Source of the DNA: Cymbomonas tetramitiformis | Taxonomy: Eukaryota; Chlorophyta; Pyramimonadophyceae; Pyramimonadales; Pyramimonadaceae | NCBI GenBank assembly: GCA_001247695.2 | Contig: LGRX02027067.1 | Location: 1-64,000 of the forward strand | Length of the DNA: 64,000 nucleotides | Direction of reading: 5' to 3' | Part shown: one piece after another, positions 20,283-32,045 of the stretch | Position numbering within the stretch: position 1 is the first letter of the stretch | How the letters are laid out: every line of letters starts with the position of its first letter | The notes under the pieces: model-generated | What the model was told of the DNA's origin: nothing | Database searches by the model: none | Seen by the model: only the letters and a program-made list of their open reading frames with translations | Translations under genes and position numbers: made by a program

Positions 20283-22680
20283 ATGACCTCAAGAAACCGA
20301 GGCGGAAACAACGCGCCTGCCAAAACCTGTGGGGGGAAAATGCCCCGAAACGCCCCTGAATACCACCGCTGCCATGTCGATGGATGCGACAGTAAACTAA
20401 TTCCAGCGCAGACTTGTAGGGTTTGCAATAGGAGCTTTCACTTTAGCTGCGCGAATAAAAAGTATCCGGCGATGCAGTGTGGTGCATGTAAAGAGGTACT
20501 TCCGGAAGATAGGTGTTGCTATTGTGATAAGGGGGCTTTCGTGGTGTGCGAGTTGCGCTACCACCCAAAGTGTCAAGAGGGAAGAGGGCTAAAGAGAAAT
20601 TTGTTTAACTGCGGTCGCAAGGAATGCGTCGAGCCTAGCGGAGGAAGATCGGAACCCACTGTCGTGAACATGCACGGCATGCAGGCGACGAAACAACTGG
20701 GGGAGCTGCCAGGTCCGAAGACCGCTGTGAGGAAAGCTTTAGATTGGAATGCTTTCGAGCATGCCCTCACAATAGCATACGATAGATGCTATAAAGGTCA
20801 TGAAGATGGTGAGCACCTTTTCGAAGCACTATTCACATGTTGGGAGAAGCTATAGTCATGCGTATGGATAATGCCTGAACCGTTTGCTTGTGTAAACGCG
20901 CATGCATGGTTTTGGTGTTGTATGAATTAGGTGGGCTCGCCATGCAACTGCCTCCTCCGCCCTCACCCCCACCGCCAGCACCTGAAGAGTGCTGCTTCAT
21001 CTGCGAGAAGAATGATGGACGTGGAGTGCACAGGTGCTCGCACTGCGGTGCGCAGTACCACAACGTGTACCTTTTGAGCAAGGGCATTGAAGAGGTGAGA
21101 TGCTGTGGTAGGCCGGAGTGCATGGCGAAACGCACGGTCTACCCAACCTCGCAAGCGGAGAAAGACACTCTGGCAAAAAAAGGCGCCCTGCTGCTGGACG
21201 AACCCTGGAAGGCGCGTTCCAGCAGAGTTTGCCGTGGCCACCGCCCCTTGAAGCGGCCACACCCCCCGAGGTTGGTGAGGGGGATGTTGAAGCGCCGTCG
21301 GGAGCGGCGGAGCAACCCGCGGACGCTCCCGCCCCCACGAGCACGGAGGTTCTCGCGGCGGGAGAGCCCGCACCGGCGGAGGTGGTGGTGGATCCGCCCC
21401 CAATCTCAGGGAGCCCCGCGGCGGGAGAGCTCGCACTTGCGGAGGTGGTCGTGGAGGAGGCCGCAATCACAAAGGGTCCCGCGGCGGGAGAGCCCGCACC
21501 GGCGGAGGTGGTGGTGGATCCGCCCCCAATCTCAGGGAGCCCCGCGGCGGGAGAGCTCGCACTTGCGGAGGTGGTCGTGGAGGAGGCCGCAATCACAAAG
21601 GGTCCCGCGGCGGGAGAGCCCGCACCGGCGGAGGTGGTGGTGGATCCGCCCCCAATCACAGGGAGCCCCGCGGCGGGAGAGCCCGCACCTGCGGAGGTGG
21701 TCGTGGAGGATGCCGCAATCACAAAGGGTCCCGCGGCGGGAGAGCCCGCACCGGCGGAGGTGGTCGTCGATCCGCCCCCAATCACGGGTAGCCCCGCGGC
21801 GGGAGAGCCCGCACCTGCGGAGGTGGTCGTGGAGCCGCCCGCATCCGCGGATTGGCCGGGGTGGGCGAAGGCCACCTTGGAGCAACGTGTTGCTTTTTAT
21901 CCACGTTGGGTTCATCATTGTGATCTGCCGCGGTGCGCACCGGTGGTGTACGTGGCAGCGGGTGGGGTGCATGGGAAGGAGGGATACACGGCAAGGTCGA
22001 AGGGGCGTTTTGAGAGGGGATCCGTGGTGTATCACCAAGGGCACAAGGGCGCCTATATTGCGGGGACGATCTTGCACGTACGAGATCGTGGGTGGTTCAC
22101 CATATGCGGAGGGGCTATCGACGGCAGAAACGCCACCCCGCATCTTACGCACATCTTCCGCATGAACAGGCTCAACCAGGGCAGCACGGATAAGGCCCGT
22201 GGGGCCGCACACTTCAAGACTGAAGAGGGGTCCGACATTGTGTACGAGTGCGCGAGGGTGTTCTTCCCGAAGCTCATCAACCTTCATAAGTACAAAGCCT
22301 TGGAAAACGGTATGACATGATCTTTGTTTGTGTGAAGCGGTACTCTTGCGGGGCGATGCTGAGCATGCTTGCGGTGAAATTCCTTGTGTAGTCTAAGTGC
22401 TAGCCCCCAACTTCATTTTGACAAGCTCGACGTCCGATTGTGGGCTCTTCACAGGTGTCTCTTTGCCTCCGATCGTGCGGCAGCTGACAGCAAAGGATCT
22501 TCAGGGTGGCACCTTTGCCTCGCCGAACTACACGCAGGATGACTACGTCTTCGTGGGCATGCTAGCTCGGAGGGAAGTGGGTGCGAATGCAGAGCCGGAG
22601 GGTGGTGCGTCGGCGATTGCCGTCCCGGCGGAGGACGAGGGCGCGAGGACGTGGACACCCTACGGTCCTAGGAAACTGTA
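20283..22680 (+). CDS. PHD/RING-like zinc-finger protein with 21-residue repeats
   Basis: Exons are 20283-20808, 20931-22309 and 22455-22680; introns of 122 and 145 bp have matching phases. Exon 1 encodes several Cys/His clusters (CHVDGC, CRVC..FHFSC, CGAC, CCYC). Exon 2 adds a PHD-like CCFICEKND..HRCSHCGAQYH. Then about eight 21-residue repeats (AAGEPAPAEVVV) and a globular region follow. A frameshift is required near 21176-21182, in a run of seven A, to pass from the zinc finger to the repeats. Exon 3 runs into the left terminal repeat of the 5.3-kb element, which supplies the last residues and the stop, so the natural C-terminus has been cut off. The role is probably chromatin or DNA binding, perhaps for a transposon. 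Confidence 0.6.
21352..21840 (+). repeat. 63-bp coding minisatellite
   Basis: About eight units of 63 bp, each encoding a 21-residue AAGEP(A)PAEVVV unit, alternate between two subtypes (VDPPP-ending and VEEAA-ending). The alternation implies expansion by 126-bp double units. Confidence 0.9.
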
Positions 22681-22689
22681 GTATGTGTA

Positions 22690-25280
22690 CTAACGGTAAC
22701 CTAACGGCATACTAACAGCAGTATATGTAGGCAAGTTAGTATGCCTTTAGTATGTGTTTAGGATACCGTTATGGTACCTACTACGTGAGACTAGATGCTA
22801 ACGGCATACTAACGCCATACGTCTTAACGACCCGTTAGTACGTGCATATGATGCCGTTAGGACACCCCTAACACATGCATCTTAACTGGTTTTAGGATGC
22901 CGCTATGATGTACATAGGACGACGTTAGGACATACTAACATATGCATATTAACAGGCGTTAGGATGCCATTATGATGCTCATAGGACGACGTTAGGACAT
23001 ACTAACACCGACACCCTAGAGGCGTCCTAACGACATGCTATCGGGGGCATAATAAAGGCATACTAACGTTGGTTTTAGCATAGCTTTAGTGTGTTAGGAC
23101 GCATACTAAACGCATACTAACTATGCCATAACTGCACAAGCAGTCAAACGCGAACGTTGCGAGTATTCATATCGGTGGAAGCTTGATGCGAAGGCATATG
23201 CATTATGAGGTGCGAGATACATTGTGATTGGTGAGTGTGATGCACAACAAGTGTGATAAACAAGTGTGATGCACAACAAAGCATATGCGTGGTTGAATGC
23301 ACTTTGACAAGTCTAGAAACGTTAATAATTTTACTATCCACACTACAATCCAATCGTAAGTAAGGCTGCCCCATTCGTAGCCTAATTCGCTCAAAACAAG
23401 GCTCTAGTCCGAAAATTGCCTCTAGGGAATCAACCTAATCTCTTTAAAACAACGTGCAACAAGCGAGAAATCTCGGCGTTGGTCTTGGAGTAAAACCTTC
23501 CGAGATTTTCCACTCGCCCATTCTCATTCGATCTGAAAAAGCAAGTGGAACAATAAACCAACACTTAGTCAAGTGAGAAACTTCACACAAAAGCACAACA
23601 ACTTAGGTTCTAACTTAGAAAGGGTATAGCGTTTACCTTAAGTCTTGGCGTTGGTCATGGGCTGAAAATTTGCTTTCTCTACTCGCTCCTTTTCAACCGA
23701 TCTGAAAAATAAAGCGCAACAAAGAAACCCACGCTTAGTAAAGCAAGCACATAACACAAACGCGCAAATTCTTATGTACCAACCTAGGAAAGATAGCGCA
23801 CACACCTTAGGTCTTGGTGTTGGTCATGGGCTGAAAATTAGTTCTTTCCACTCGCTCATTTTCAGCCGATCTGAAAAACAACGCGCAACTCAAAACCAAT
23901 GGATAGTAAAGCGCAAAAATATCATAAGATGAAATATAAGAGTAGCAAAGGAAAATAAGAAGGCCAAGTGGGGTGAGTTGGAATTTAACCAACTTCATCT
24001 AGTTCATACGACTAGCGAGAACTTACTTCTCGTTCACCCCTCAATTCGATGCTAAGCACACCGACATGCGCGCAGAAAAATTACAGTAGCACTCGCATTC
24101 ACTATGAATATGTAGCGTAGTGCAGTATTTTTATGATACCAAGAACAAACATAAAACAGCACCCACTACCCGATAACTCTGCGTTCACCGCTGCCTTTGA
24201 CTTGTGAATACTTAAAGTTTCTTTATTGTAGTTCGATGGACACAGTGTTGAGTGTATTCCACTTCAACGTTCACCTTCCCCTTCGCTTGATCTTCAACTC
24301 GAACTGGTCGTCGCGGGCTCGCGGCAGCGGCAGCGGCATCCCGCATCACTCGAGTCGCAGTCGACTGTCGCGTGTCACCTGTGTCACAGTATGAGTATCG
24401 GAGTATGAGTATCAGTAGCGTGAATCGATGTCGCTGTCGTTCGGCTGTCCCTGTCCCTGTCGCGTCGCTGTCGTCTCGAGTGACCAGCGCAGGTCGGCGC
24501 AGGTCGGTCTGTCTCGGACACGCGACGCGACGGTGCGGTGCGGTGCGGTGAGAACTTTTAATTTTACTTTTTTGTTTTGTTTATATTTATTTTTTTGCTC
24601 CTGCGCATTTTGAAAAAATCGTGCGCACAAAATGCTTCATATCTATGGCAAAAAAAACAAAACCAACATTTTGCTTGGAGGGGTGTGTTCCCTTCAACTT
24701 GCCCATTTCCCTGCCAAATCTTTGTTTTTTTTTGTTTTTTCGCTATTTTTGGGTCTTATAGCTTATGTCATACAAATCATATGACGTTAGTACCCCTTTA
24801 GCATGCTATGTACATTGCGCGGATATTATGCCGGTAGCATGCTCGTATTATGCCTATAGTATACTAACGCCATATTTGCAGTTTTTTTTTGTTTTTTTTT
24901 TGTTAGCATGCGATTTGTGTACCCATAAGGTACCTACTATCCTACGTGAGACTAGATGCTAACGGCACCATATAGCACGCCATTAGTGGCGTACTAGGTG
25001 AGACTAGCCACCGTTAACATGCTAACGCCACGCGTGCTAAAGGCGTGCTAACTACATGCTAACGGCGACAACATGTTACAGGTGTCCTAAGGGCGTGCTA
25101 TGTGGTGCACATCTTAACAGGCCTAGAGGAATATTCCTCAAAAGATTCCCTGGTTAGGACACCTTTAGGAGGCCTTTAGGATGCCTGTAGTACGCCCACC
25201 CTAACGTGTGGTTGTAGTACTCCTTTATAACGTACTAACCGCGTCTTAACAGGCCTATGGGGGGGGGGCGCCGGGTCACA
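22690..25280. other. Repeat-filled left half of the TIR element
   Basis: No supported gene. 22690-23130 and 24780-25250 are dominated by motifs related to CTAACGGCATACTAACG in both orientations. 23450-23920 holds a tandem repeat. 24000-24760 is AT-rich with poly-T runs and a short CGGTGCGGTG repeat near 24530. Frames in this region are shadows of repeats. Confidence 0.7.
23470..23900. repeat. About 170-bp tandem repeat, three copies
   Basis: Units centred on GTCTTGGCGTTGGTCATGGG, followed by a conserved CCGATCTGAAAAA about 55 bp later, occur at about 23476, 23642 and 23811. Copies have diverged by several per cent. Confidence 0.75.
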
Positions 25281-25288
25281 GGCCTGCG

Positions 25289-27346
25289 ATGCCCCGTAAA
25301 GCACTTCGCCCCGGAGAGCATTTCTCCGCGCTACGTGAACAATGGACTCGCCAAGTTCCCCCCAATGCATCCGATGACCAGTTCGTGCAGGCGTCCGCAA
25401 GTACACCCCGTGCGGCCCCGGGTCACCGTGGGCTTTCCCTCCAACGACAAGAACGACCGGTGGCCAAAACACGTGCGCCACGACTAGCCCGAATGGCCAT
25501 GTGTCACCCAGCACCTCACCCAGTACCCTTGGCACCACAGCGTGGTCCGGTGAATATTGCCACCTCCGCACCATCAAGTCCGGCGGTACCACTTGCTGCC
25601 GATACCGTTGGTTGTCCGGAGGTTTTCCGGTTGGGTCAACATTTCGAGGAGCACACGAAGAAGTTTCGAGTTAGCCAATGGGCGGAAACCACTGTGGCGT
25701 GCGTGAATGATGCAAGGTGAGTGATTTCGTTTTTTCAAGGACCCTTTGAAAGATAGTGCCCTAACTTTCATTTGGACTCTTGAATCACAATCGTCCATTT
25801 GGACCTTCGCAGGACTGTCGCACACATATGATGCCGTTAGCATGTTAAACACTTTGTAACGACGTACTAACGACATCTTAACCGCACTCTAACGTGGCAG
25901 GTGCCAAACGGAAGACATGATGCGTGCTCTTTGTCACGTAACCGCTTGTAGATTGGAAGCGCGTAAGTGGAGAAACGTCGGCATGGTTCAGATTTACACT
26001 TGTCGCCATCGCAAGGACGAACCAACTTGCATGACTCATCCCCGCGACTTTCATCGTTGCGCCCAAGACATGCTAACGACCCTACGGTACCCGTCATGGT
26101 TGCCGAAGTATGAATGGTGCCTTTAGGGTCATACATGACGGGTGTCAAGGTGTGTCAAAATCCGACAGGTATGCTAGTAGCACGTCGTTAGGTTGGCGTT
26201 AGGATGTACTTAAAGGCGTGCTACCCTAAAGGCGTGCTACCCTAAAGGTATGCATGGTAGACCACTCCACCCGGATGCCGGCGGCCGTGACCATGGGGAG
26301 CCGCGGGGCAATTGCGGTTGAGGTATCGGCTAGGGGGGAACGTGCGGTCTCGCGAGATGATGACATTAAGGCCTTGAAGGTTTGGATGCGGACTGAATTG
26401 CCGGCTTTTTGAGAGCTGGTGGAGAAGTGGGAGAAGTATGTGGAAAACGCGCGCAGGTGATTTGTGGCCCTATTCCTGTACAATTCCCCGAGCGGTTGGT
26501 TATGCCCTTATGACGCCGGTATTGCATATTTAGGACGCGTCTAACGTACTAACGGTATCGTATCGCTGTGCACAGTTGGAATGCACGGATGCGACTGCGA
26601 AACAAGCTGTACCGGAACGCGGTGTGTGCAAGGGAGGGCAAACCTGAGCACATACGCGAGCCCCCATTTGGAGCGTACGCGGATCCTACGGAATGGTTGG
26701 GCCGAAAGTTCACCAAGTACGAGATGTTGCTCATGGCGGGGCCGACACCGGTTCGCTATAACTTCAAGCACGTCAAGATCGGCGACGCTGATTACGACCG
26801 CACGGCTACGACCGATCGGAACAAGCGCACCGTACACAGCTACTTTCGCACTTTCTTCGCGAGTGAGGAAGTGGACGAGCACGGTGAGCCAAAATCCGTG
26901 GCAAGGTGAGAAAGGAGCACGCAGTATTCTACCTTTAACATGTCTTTAGGATGTCGTTGTCGCTCGATTAGGATGCGCATAATGTGCTAACGACATACAC
27001 AATCATGGGCTTGGTGATATGCAGGCACGGCCGTATTACGAGAATATTGCGGGTGGAGATTGCAGGAAAGGTCTACATCTTACTGAAATGCGATTGGTTC
27101 GCTAAGCCGACCGACGAACAGATCAAGGAGTACCGTCGACGTCACTCCATTCTCGGCCCGGATAACTTGACCAAGACGGTATATACCTTCAACCCGCACG
27201 TAGACCGCTCGGCCTTTGACAACATGGAGCCATTCATATTAGCCAATAGAGTAGAACAGCAGGTTGTTATTGTACCACATCCGTGCATGGAGACCGCGGT
27301 CATTCTCGACCCAACGGCCGACTTCTTCGAGGGATCAAGGACATAG
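25289..27346 (+). pseudogene. EnSpm/CACTA-like transposon gene, exons
   Basis: Exon-like blocks with splice signals are: 25289-25716 (then GTGAGT); about 25899-26100 (after GGCAG); about 26261-26456 (TAG| to CAG|GTGATT); about 26572-26906 (CACAG| to |GTGAGA); about 27024-27346 (TGCAG| to stop). The fourth includes PPFGAYADPTEWLGRKFTK. The last includes GRITRILRV..YILLKCDWF followed by PFILANRVEQQVVIVPHP, the pattern of the DUF4216-like C-terminus of EnSpm transposon proteins. An in-frame TGA at about 26410 interrupts the third block. No catalytic transposase core is visible, so the element is probably non-autonomous. Confidence 0.5.
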
Positions 27347-27945
27347 GACGACGACGAGGTCGATGTATGAGACATGAATCGCTGCTAGTTTATTTTTGCT
27401 TGCCACATGCCATGCAGGCAGTTGCAAATTGTGACCTTGGTAACGACCCCTGCAGTAGTACAACTAACGCATACTTTATAAGGCGCAGTGCCGCTAGAGT
27501 GCCATTAGCGTATTAACTTTGCCTACGAGCATCCTAACTACGTCCTAACGCCAACCTCCTAATGACATCCTAGAGGCATGCTAACGCCATCCTAACGTCC
27601 CTACCTTTCCGAGAAACTCCGCCCGCGTACTACTTTCCCCGAATCCCACCATACTCCGCGGAATAAACTTCCCCTGGCCTTCTAGTCACCATAAAACGCC
27701 ATCTCAGTGATCTGCACACCCACACGTGCCCCACCACTCACCCTGCTCCAGTTGGTGCCAACGCATACTTAAGGCGCAGTGCCGTTAGGACGCCTGTAGT
27801 ACGCGCATCTTAACAGGCCAATATGGCGTTAGTATGCCTGTAATATACTATACTACCGGCATACTAACGCCCATACGTCCTAACTGGCCTTTCCTATGCC
27901 TTTAGTACACCTTTAGTACACATACGACATACTACAGTTTCCTAG

Positions 27946-28581
27946 GACCGTAGGGATACCGCCAATTCCCCACCGAGGAAGAAGTTGAGGAGCCAACTCG
28001 CGGATAAAGGATACCCGTGGGCGGAGAGCTTGACGCAGCAGCCGGCGGGTAAGGGCACGAGTAAGGGCGGTAAGGGCATGAGTAAGGGCGGCAAGGGCAT
28101 GAGCTTGGGTGGCGGTGGCCCTCAAACTTCATCAAAGGGTACTAGCCAAAAAAGGAGGAGATCATCTGCTGGCAGCGGAAGCATGCCGGCCTCGGGGCGT
28201 GCGTCAACGAGGGGCGCGGCGCCGGCATCGTCGGCCCGCACTGTGGCCCCCCCTCAACCGCTAGAGGAACCTCGGTCGGAGGTTACCGAGGCTGCCCAGC
28301 CGGTTAGGGGAATCACCGTGGAGGAGCTAACGGCGGTGTTATTGAGGCAGGAGGAGGCGAGTCAGAAAATGCTCAAGCGGCAGGAGGAGCACTTCACGCA
28401 GCGGCTGAAGCTGTCGGAGGAACGACAGCTGCGGGCCTTGGAGCGCCAAGTGGCTGACTTTATGGCAAGCCCAGGGGAAGATGCGGCCAGCGCGCCGACA
28501 GCGGAGGCACCACCTACCCTCCCCCCCCAGCAGCAAACCCCTCAGCAGCAACCAATGCCGCAACCTCAGGCGGTGCCGATG
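27946..28581 (+). pseudogene. Gln/Pro-rich protein gene, 5' part, split by MULE
   Basis: The open frame encodes a Lys/Gly repeat (KGTSKGGKGMSKGG), a helical Arg/Glu-rich coiled-coil-like segment (RQEEASQKMLKRQEEHF) and a Gln/Pro tail ending PQPQAVPM. At that point the Mutator-like element begins. The reading frame resumes in the same phase at 36749. The left side abuts the 5.3-kb TIR element, so this piece may once have continued the PHD gene at 20283-22657. That join is inference; the frames do not match without a shift. Confidence 0.6.
28573..28581. repeat. Left 9-bp target-site duplication of the MULE
   Basis: GTGCCGATG, repeated exactly at 36749-36757. Nine bases is the typical duplication length for Mutator-like elements. 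Confidence 0.92.
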
Positions 28582-28685
28582 GGTAGGCTATTTAATTTAG
28601 ATTATTTCTTCATGATTTTAGATTAACCCATTTTCATGTTGATTTTAGATTAAGTTTTTTTTATCTCATCCGGCTATTACCGGTG
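28582..28685 (+). repeat. MULE left terminal inverted repeat
   Basis: Begins GG and is AT-rich with GATTTTAGATTAA repeats. It ends in the block ATCCGGCTATTACCGGTG-like, shared with the right end. Inverted match to 36646-36748 at roughly 85%. Confidence 0.88.
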
Positions 28686-28752
28686 CATGCATCCATGCCA
28701 TCGAAATATTACACAAAACAGTTGTTGCGTAGCCAAACCAGAGGAAAGTAAC

Positions 28753-30773
28753 ATGGTTGAGCCCGACGGCTTTGAGTTCACAAGCCCGGGAAAAAATGTG
28801 GAGGATATATATCATTCGGATGAAGAGGATGAAGAGGAATTCCTCGTTAAACACATGGAAAAGTCGAAACGTATCCGTGTCCCCTTAGTGTGGAGTACCG
28901 TCCTCAATGGTGTATCGTATGTAGAGTGCACAGAGAAGATGGAAACCTTGAGCCTCGAGGGTGTGACCAAGTCTGGCAAGGATTATAGGTCGAAAAAAAA
29001 CGGTTCCGTGACTCAAAACTTCAGGTGTGCTTTACAGCATACACACGGTTGTCAAGTTTACTATAAAATTGTCAAGGGAACGACCTTATGCCCTACTATT
29101 CCATGCGACTTGTACACCCGTGGGACACACGACCATACTAATTTCAAAGGAAAGGGTATGTCGAAAGATTTAAAGGACAAGTGTAAGGATGCGATCAAGG
29201 AAAAGCTTCCGCCTAAAGCCATTTTTAAGAAGCTTAGTACCGCAGTCACCACAGCCATGGAAGCCGATGACGACGTTGAGTACAAGGTCATAAAGAACTT
29301 TGTGTACAACAATCGCAAACAAATCTTGGGGCTTAAAACCATAAAGACTTGCGGTCAGTTCATGGAGGTTTGCCAGACCTCCAACTTGTTGGCCATCCCC
29401 GTGACCGATCGCAAAACGGCGGGGACGCTTTGCATGTTTGAAGGACAAGTACTCCAACCGAGCGGCTTCGTAACCGTGGAACATTACGCCGAGAATTCCG
29501 CGAACACCCTGCCTCCTATTCCATCACGCATGTCCTAGAGCATTTGAGGTTACCTACGAACCTCTGTACACTTGTCGCGGAAGAGATTACGCAAGGGATA
29601 TGTTGGTCGCATTGCATGATGAAGCTTAACGAGAAGACCGCGCTATTCAACGACGCTCATAACGTTAACGGCTTCAAGCATGGCGTTACGGAAATACACA
29701 ACATCACCATCGTTGGTGCTCGTGATAGTGCATTCAAGCTCTTCATCGAACTATACAAGCGTGATGAAGAGTATATTTGCAACTGGTTCGTGGAGACTTG
29801 GTGGGGCAAGTGGGGTGGGTGGGTTCTCGGCTTCATGCCAGAAGGGATCCAATCTACGCAGAATAGTCCCGAGTGCGTGAATAGACACGTGAAAGACGAG
29901 ATGACCCTGCGTAAGCAACTCCAACTCGAGGTATTCCATCCTTCTGCGCTAAAATACATGCACGAGGAGACGATCTACGACGGGCAACACCCAATACCTA
30001 CGACTCCAGTTATTACACAAGCTATTTGGCGGGAGGCGCTACTTATGATTGACAACAACATGCTCGAGCTTATGACGCGCACGACCGGCGTCTTGGGGGT
30101 TACAGACAGTCCTTCCTATGTCGTTCCCTCCCTTAAGACCTTCGAGAAGTTGAGTGCTTCCACTATCGCGGATAAAAGGAAAGAGATTGCTCCCCTTGTG
30201 GTAAAGTTCCTCGCCCTTATGCGCGACCCTGAACACCCTCCAGCGACGGTTGTCACCTTCGAGCAGTTCATGGACACCTACAAGTCTTTTGTGATCTTAC
30301 GACCATTGGACGCTAATAACGTCACCGAATTTGGGCACCACTGGTGTATGTGCCCTATCTACGCGGAGAGCGTCACGTGTGCATGTAGTATTGCTGTTGG
30401 CTTATTCAAAGGGAAGTTTAAGGCGCCTCTTGAAAAACATCTCGACATAATTGGCCGACACCCACAAGTGGGACGCCCGAGAAAACCGGTTGGCGCCTTG
30501 AAAAGGCAACCCCTTGGGAAGATCACCGCGAAACTGAAACGGGAAGCATCCAAGCGAGCGCGCGAGGTGGTAGAGCTAGACATGGAAGCTAGATGCTCGC
30601 AGCAAGTTCCTAAAAGTTTATCGTGCGAACTGTGCGGTGAAGAAGACAACGGAGATGAAATGCTGTTATGCGACGTGTGCAATAAGGGCTTCCATATTTT
30701 TTGCTTGCGTCCAAGCCTAAGCAAGATCCCAGCAGGAACATGGTTGTGCGGACTATGCGTAGCTAAGGAATAG
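28753..30773 (+). CDS. MULE transposase with PHD finger, split by a frameshift
   Basis: The first frame runs 28753-29538. It holds an acidic N-terminus, then a FLYWCH/WRKY-GCM1-like zinc finger (FRCALQHTHGC..HDH at about residues 90-130) typical of MULE transposases. The second frame (about 29480-30773) holds the late part of the transposase domain: CWSHCMMKLNE (the C..H motif), WGKWGGWVLGF and NSPECVNRHVK with the presumed catalytic Glu. A SWIM-like CMCPIY..VTCACSIA follows, then a C-terminal C4HC3 PHD finger (CELCGEEDNGDEMLLCDVC to WLCGLC). The frames overlap near 29490-29540 and need a one-base shift. The early catalytic Asp region is not obvious, so an internal deletion is possible. The PHD finger may bind histone tails. 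Confidence 0.8.
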
Positions 30774-30886
30774 ACAATTTTCTTAAGGTGTACATACGTG
30801 TAATAGCAAGTATTAATATTTTGTGTACACACTATTCTCAAGTATTTTTTTGAATCAATCTAGCAACCTCTGTACTTTGCTTTACT

Positions 30887-31171
30887 TTATAAAAATTCCC
30901 ACTTGGCCCAGGAGGTGAAGTAAATATCCGTGGTAGCATGTGGTAGCCAAATGTTCTTGAAGCAACTTTTGCAAGTGAGCCGGTCAGGTTGTGGCAAGGG
31001 AATATCGGCTAGGTCCCTACCCACTACCGCCCACCTTGCAAGGAACCGCTCGTGGTCGGGGTACCCTTCAAAATTGTTGGCGAAAGATTGTTGCAGGTCT
31101 TGCAAGTCCCGGTTGAACCGAGCGCGGAGCCACGCTTTCCGTTCGCAGTGGTCGCAACATGGTTGGGGCAT
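30887..31171 (-). CDS. Small Cys-rich protein (MULE cargo)
   Basis: About 94 residues from the ATG at 31171; the frame is open to 31279. Two Cys pairs, CCDHC near the N-terminus and CKSC at about residue 70, could bind one zinc. The centre is helical and rich in Trp/Arg. It is convergent with the transposase gene, about 110 bp apart. I do not recognise a family. Confidence 0.5.
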   Translation of the reverse strand: MPQPCCDHCERKAWLRARFNRDLQDLQQSFANNFEGYPDHERFLARWAVVGRDLADIPLPQPDRLTCKSCFKNIWLPHATTDIYFTSWAKWEFL

Positions 31172-31368
31172 ACTTGTTTCGTACTTTAACAAAGTTTCCT
31201 TGGGTCGATAAGTGATGGTAAGATGCGAACACAAGGGAGTATGTATGCGAACAACGTGATATGTTATTATATAGTACACGCTATACGATATCTTATACCA
31301 TATACGTTATAGACGCTATTGTATTTGACTAAACCTATTTGACTAAGTCTTAGCCCGCAAATAAAAAA

Positions 31369-31869
31369 ATGAACAGAGTAATAAATAGGGACGAGGACTA
31401 TCAATCTTCCAGAGGCTACCTACCCGCCCCGTACAATTGCCTTTGGCAAAAGCACGTCGTGGTCCGCGGGCAAGACGAGAACCCTACGAAGGATCCCCAC
31501 TATGGACTCACTCGCCCCAACAAGCGGTGCGAGTTGCATAAGGTCCTCATATGCATGGTTGAGTATGGGGAGGCTGGCGTTTGGCCATTAGAGTTTCCTT
31601 TCGATTGTTTCCCAATGCTCGACCACTACGCTGTCGACAACCGCAAGCAGGGTGCGTGGGTGTGGTGCGAGGAGATCGCAACCACTCGCATTGTTTTCCA
31701 CGACCATGGAAACGACGACGATGGAAAATTCACCTCCCTTGTGTCGTACAAGTTGTGCAGCAAGTGCGCTAAAACTTGTCAGAGGATGGTGGTGCCTCTC
31801 GAGAGGCACGAGCGCAATGCAAGTTTGAATATTTCTGAACGTTTGAACGTCGAGTTCGAGCTTATATAG
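31369..31869 (+). CDS. Cys/His-containing protein (MULE cargo), unknown
   Basis: 166 residues from ATG 31369, with two Cys clusters: C..HK..IC in the middle and CSKCAKTC near the C-terminus. Acidic HDHGNDDDGK lies between them. The layout (Trp-rich body, then a C-x2-C pair) recalls the minus-strand protein at 35828-36568, and both may be zinc-binding accessory proteins of this element. No known family. Confidence 0.55.
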   Translation: MNRVINRDEDYQSSRGYLPAPYNCLWQKHVVVRGQDENPTKDPHYGLTRPNKRCELHKVLICMVEYGEAGVWPLEFPFDCFPMLDHYAVDNRKQGAWVWCEEIATTRIVFHDHGNDDDGKFTSLVSYKLCSKCAKTCQRMVVPLERHERNASLNISERLNVEFELI

Positions 31870-32045
31870 GATAGTAAATTAGCAAAGACTAGTAGCGATA
31901 ACGAGCAAGTACAACAAACAAATATTATTTGATTGCCAAAACAAGTAATGATATATATCAACTTGTAAATGTAAATGTTTTTTTCACGTGGCTAAGCATG
32001 GCATACACGTATTGTACCCCTATTTCACTAAGCCTAATCTAATAC
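31870..32045. other. AT-rich spacer between convergent genes
   Basis: Short AT-rich spacer separating the Cys/His protein and the dioxygenase gene, which converge here. It probably contains both 3' ends; no clear poly(A) signal can be assigned. Confidence 0.5.

Larger units (their letters stand above)
22658..27955. mobile_element. 5.3-kb TIR element with EnSpm-like exons
   Basis: The ends are perfect 29-bp inverted copies (22658-22686 and 27927-27955) starting CCCTACGGTCCTAGG. Next to both ends lie many short TAACGGCATACTAAC-like motifs, resembling the subterminal repeats of EnSpm/CACTA elements. Flanks read GACAC on the left and GATAC on the right, a possible 5-bp duplication with one mismatch if the element starts one base further in. 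Exons of a transposon gene lie between 25289 and 27346. The termini are not CACTA, so the superfamily is uncertain. Confidence 0.6.

Noticed and set aside
21532..22287. Minus-strand ORFs opposite the 21-residue repeats
   Set aside because: Shadows of a GC-rich repeat with a period divisible by three. The plus strand has splice junctions and zinc-finger exons.
24412..24962. Short ORFs in the poly-T rich stretch
   Set aside because: Composition-driven frames (Phe/Leu/Cys-rich) with no start context, domain or conservation signal.
22658..27955. Introner-type spliced insertion
   Set aside because: GT and AG occur near the TIR ends, but every junction I tried gives a stop or a frame mismatch in the flanking coding sequence.
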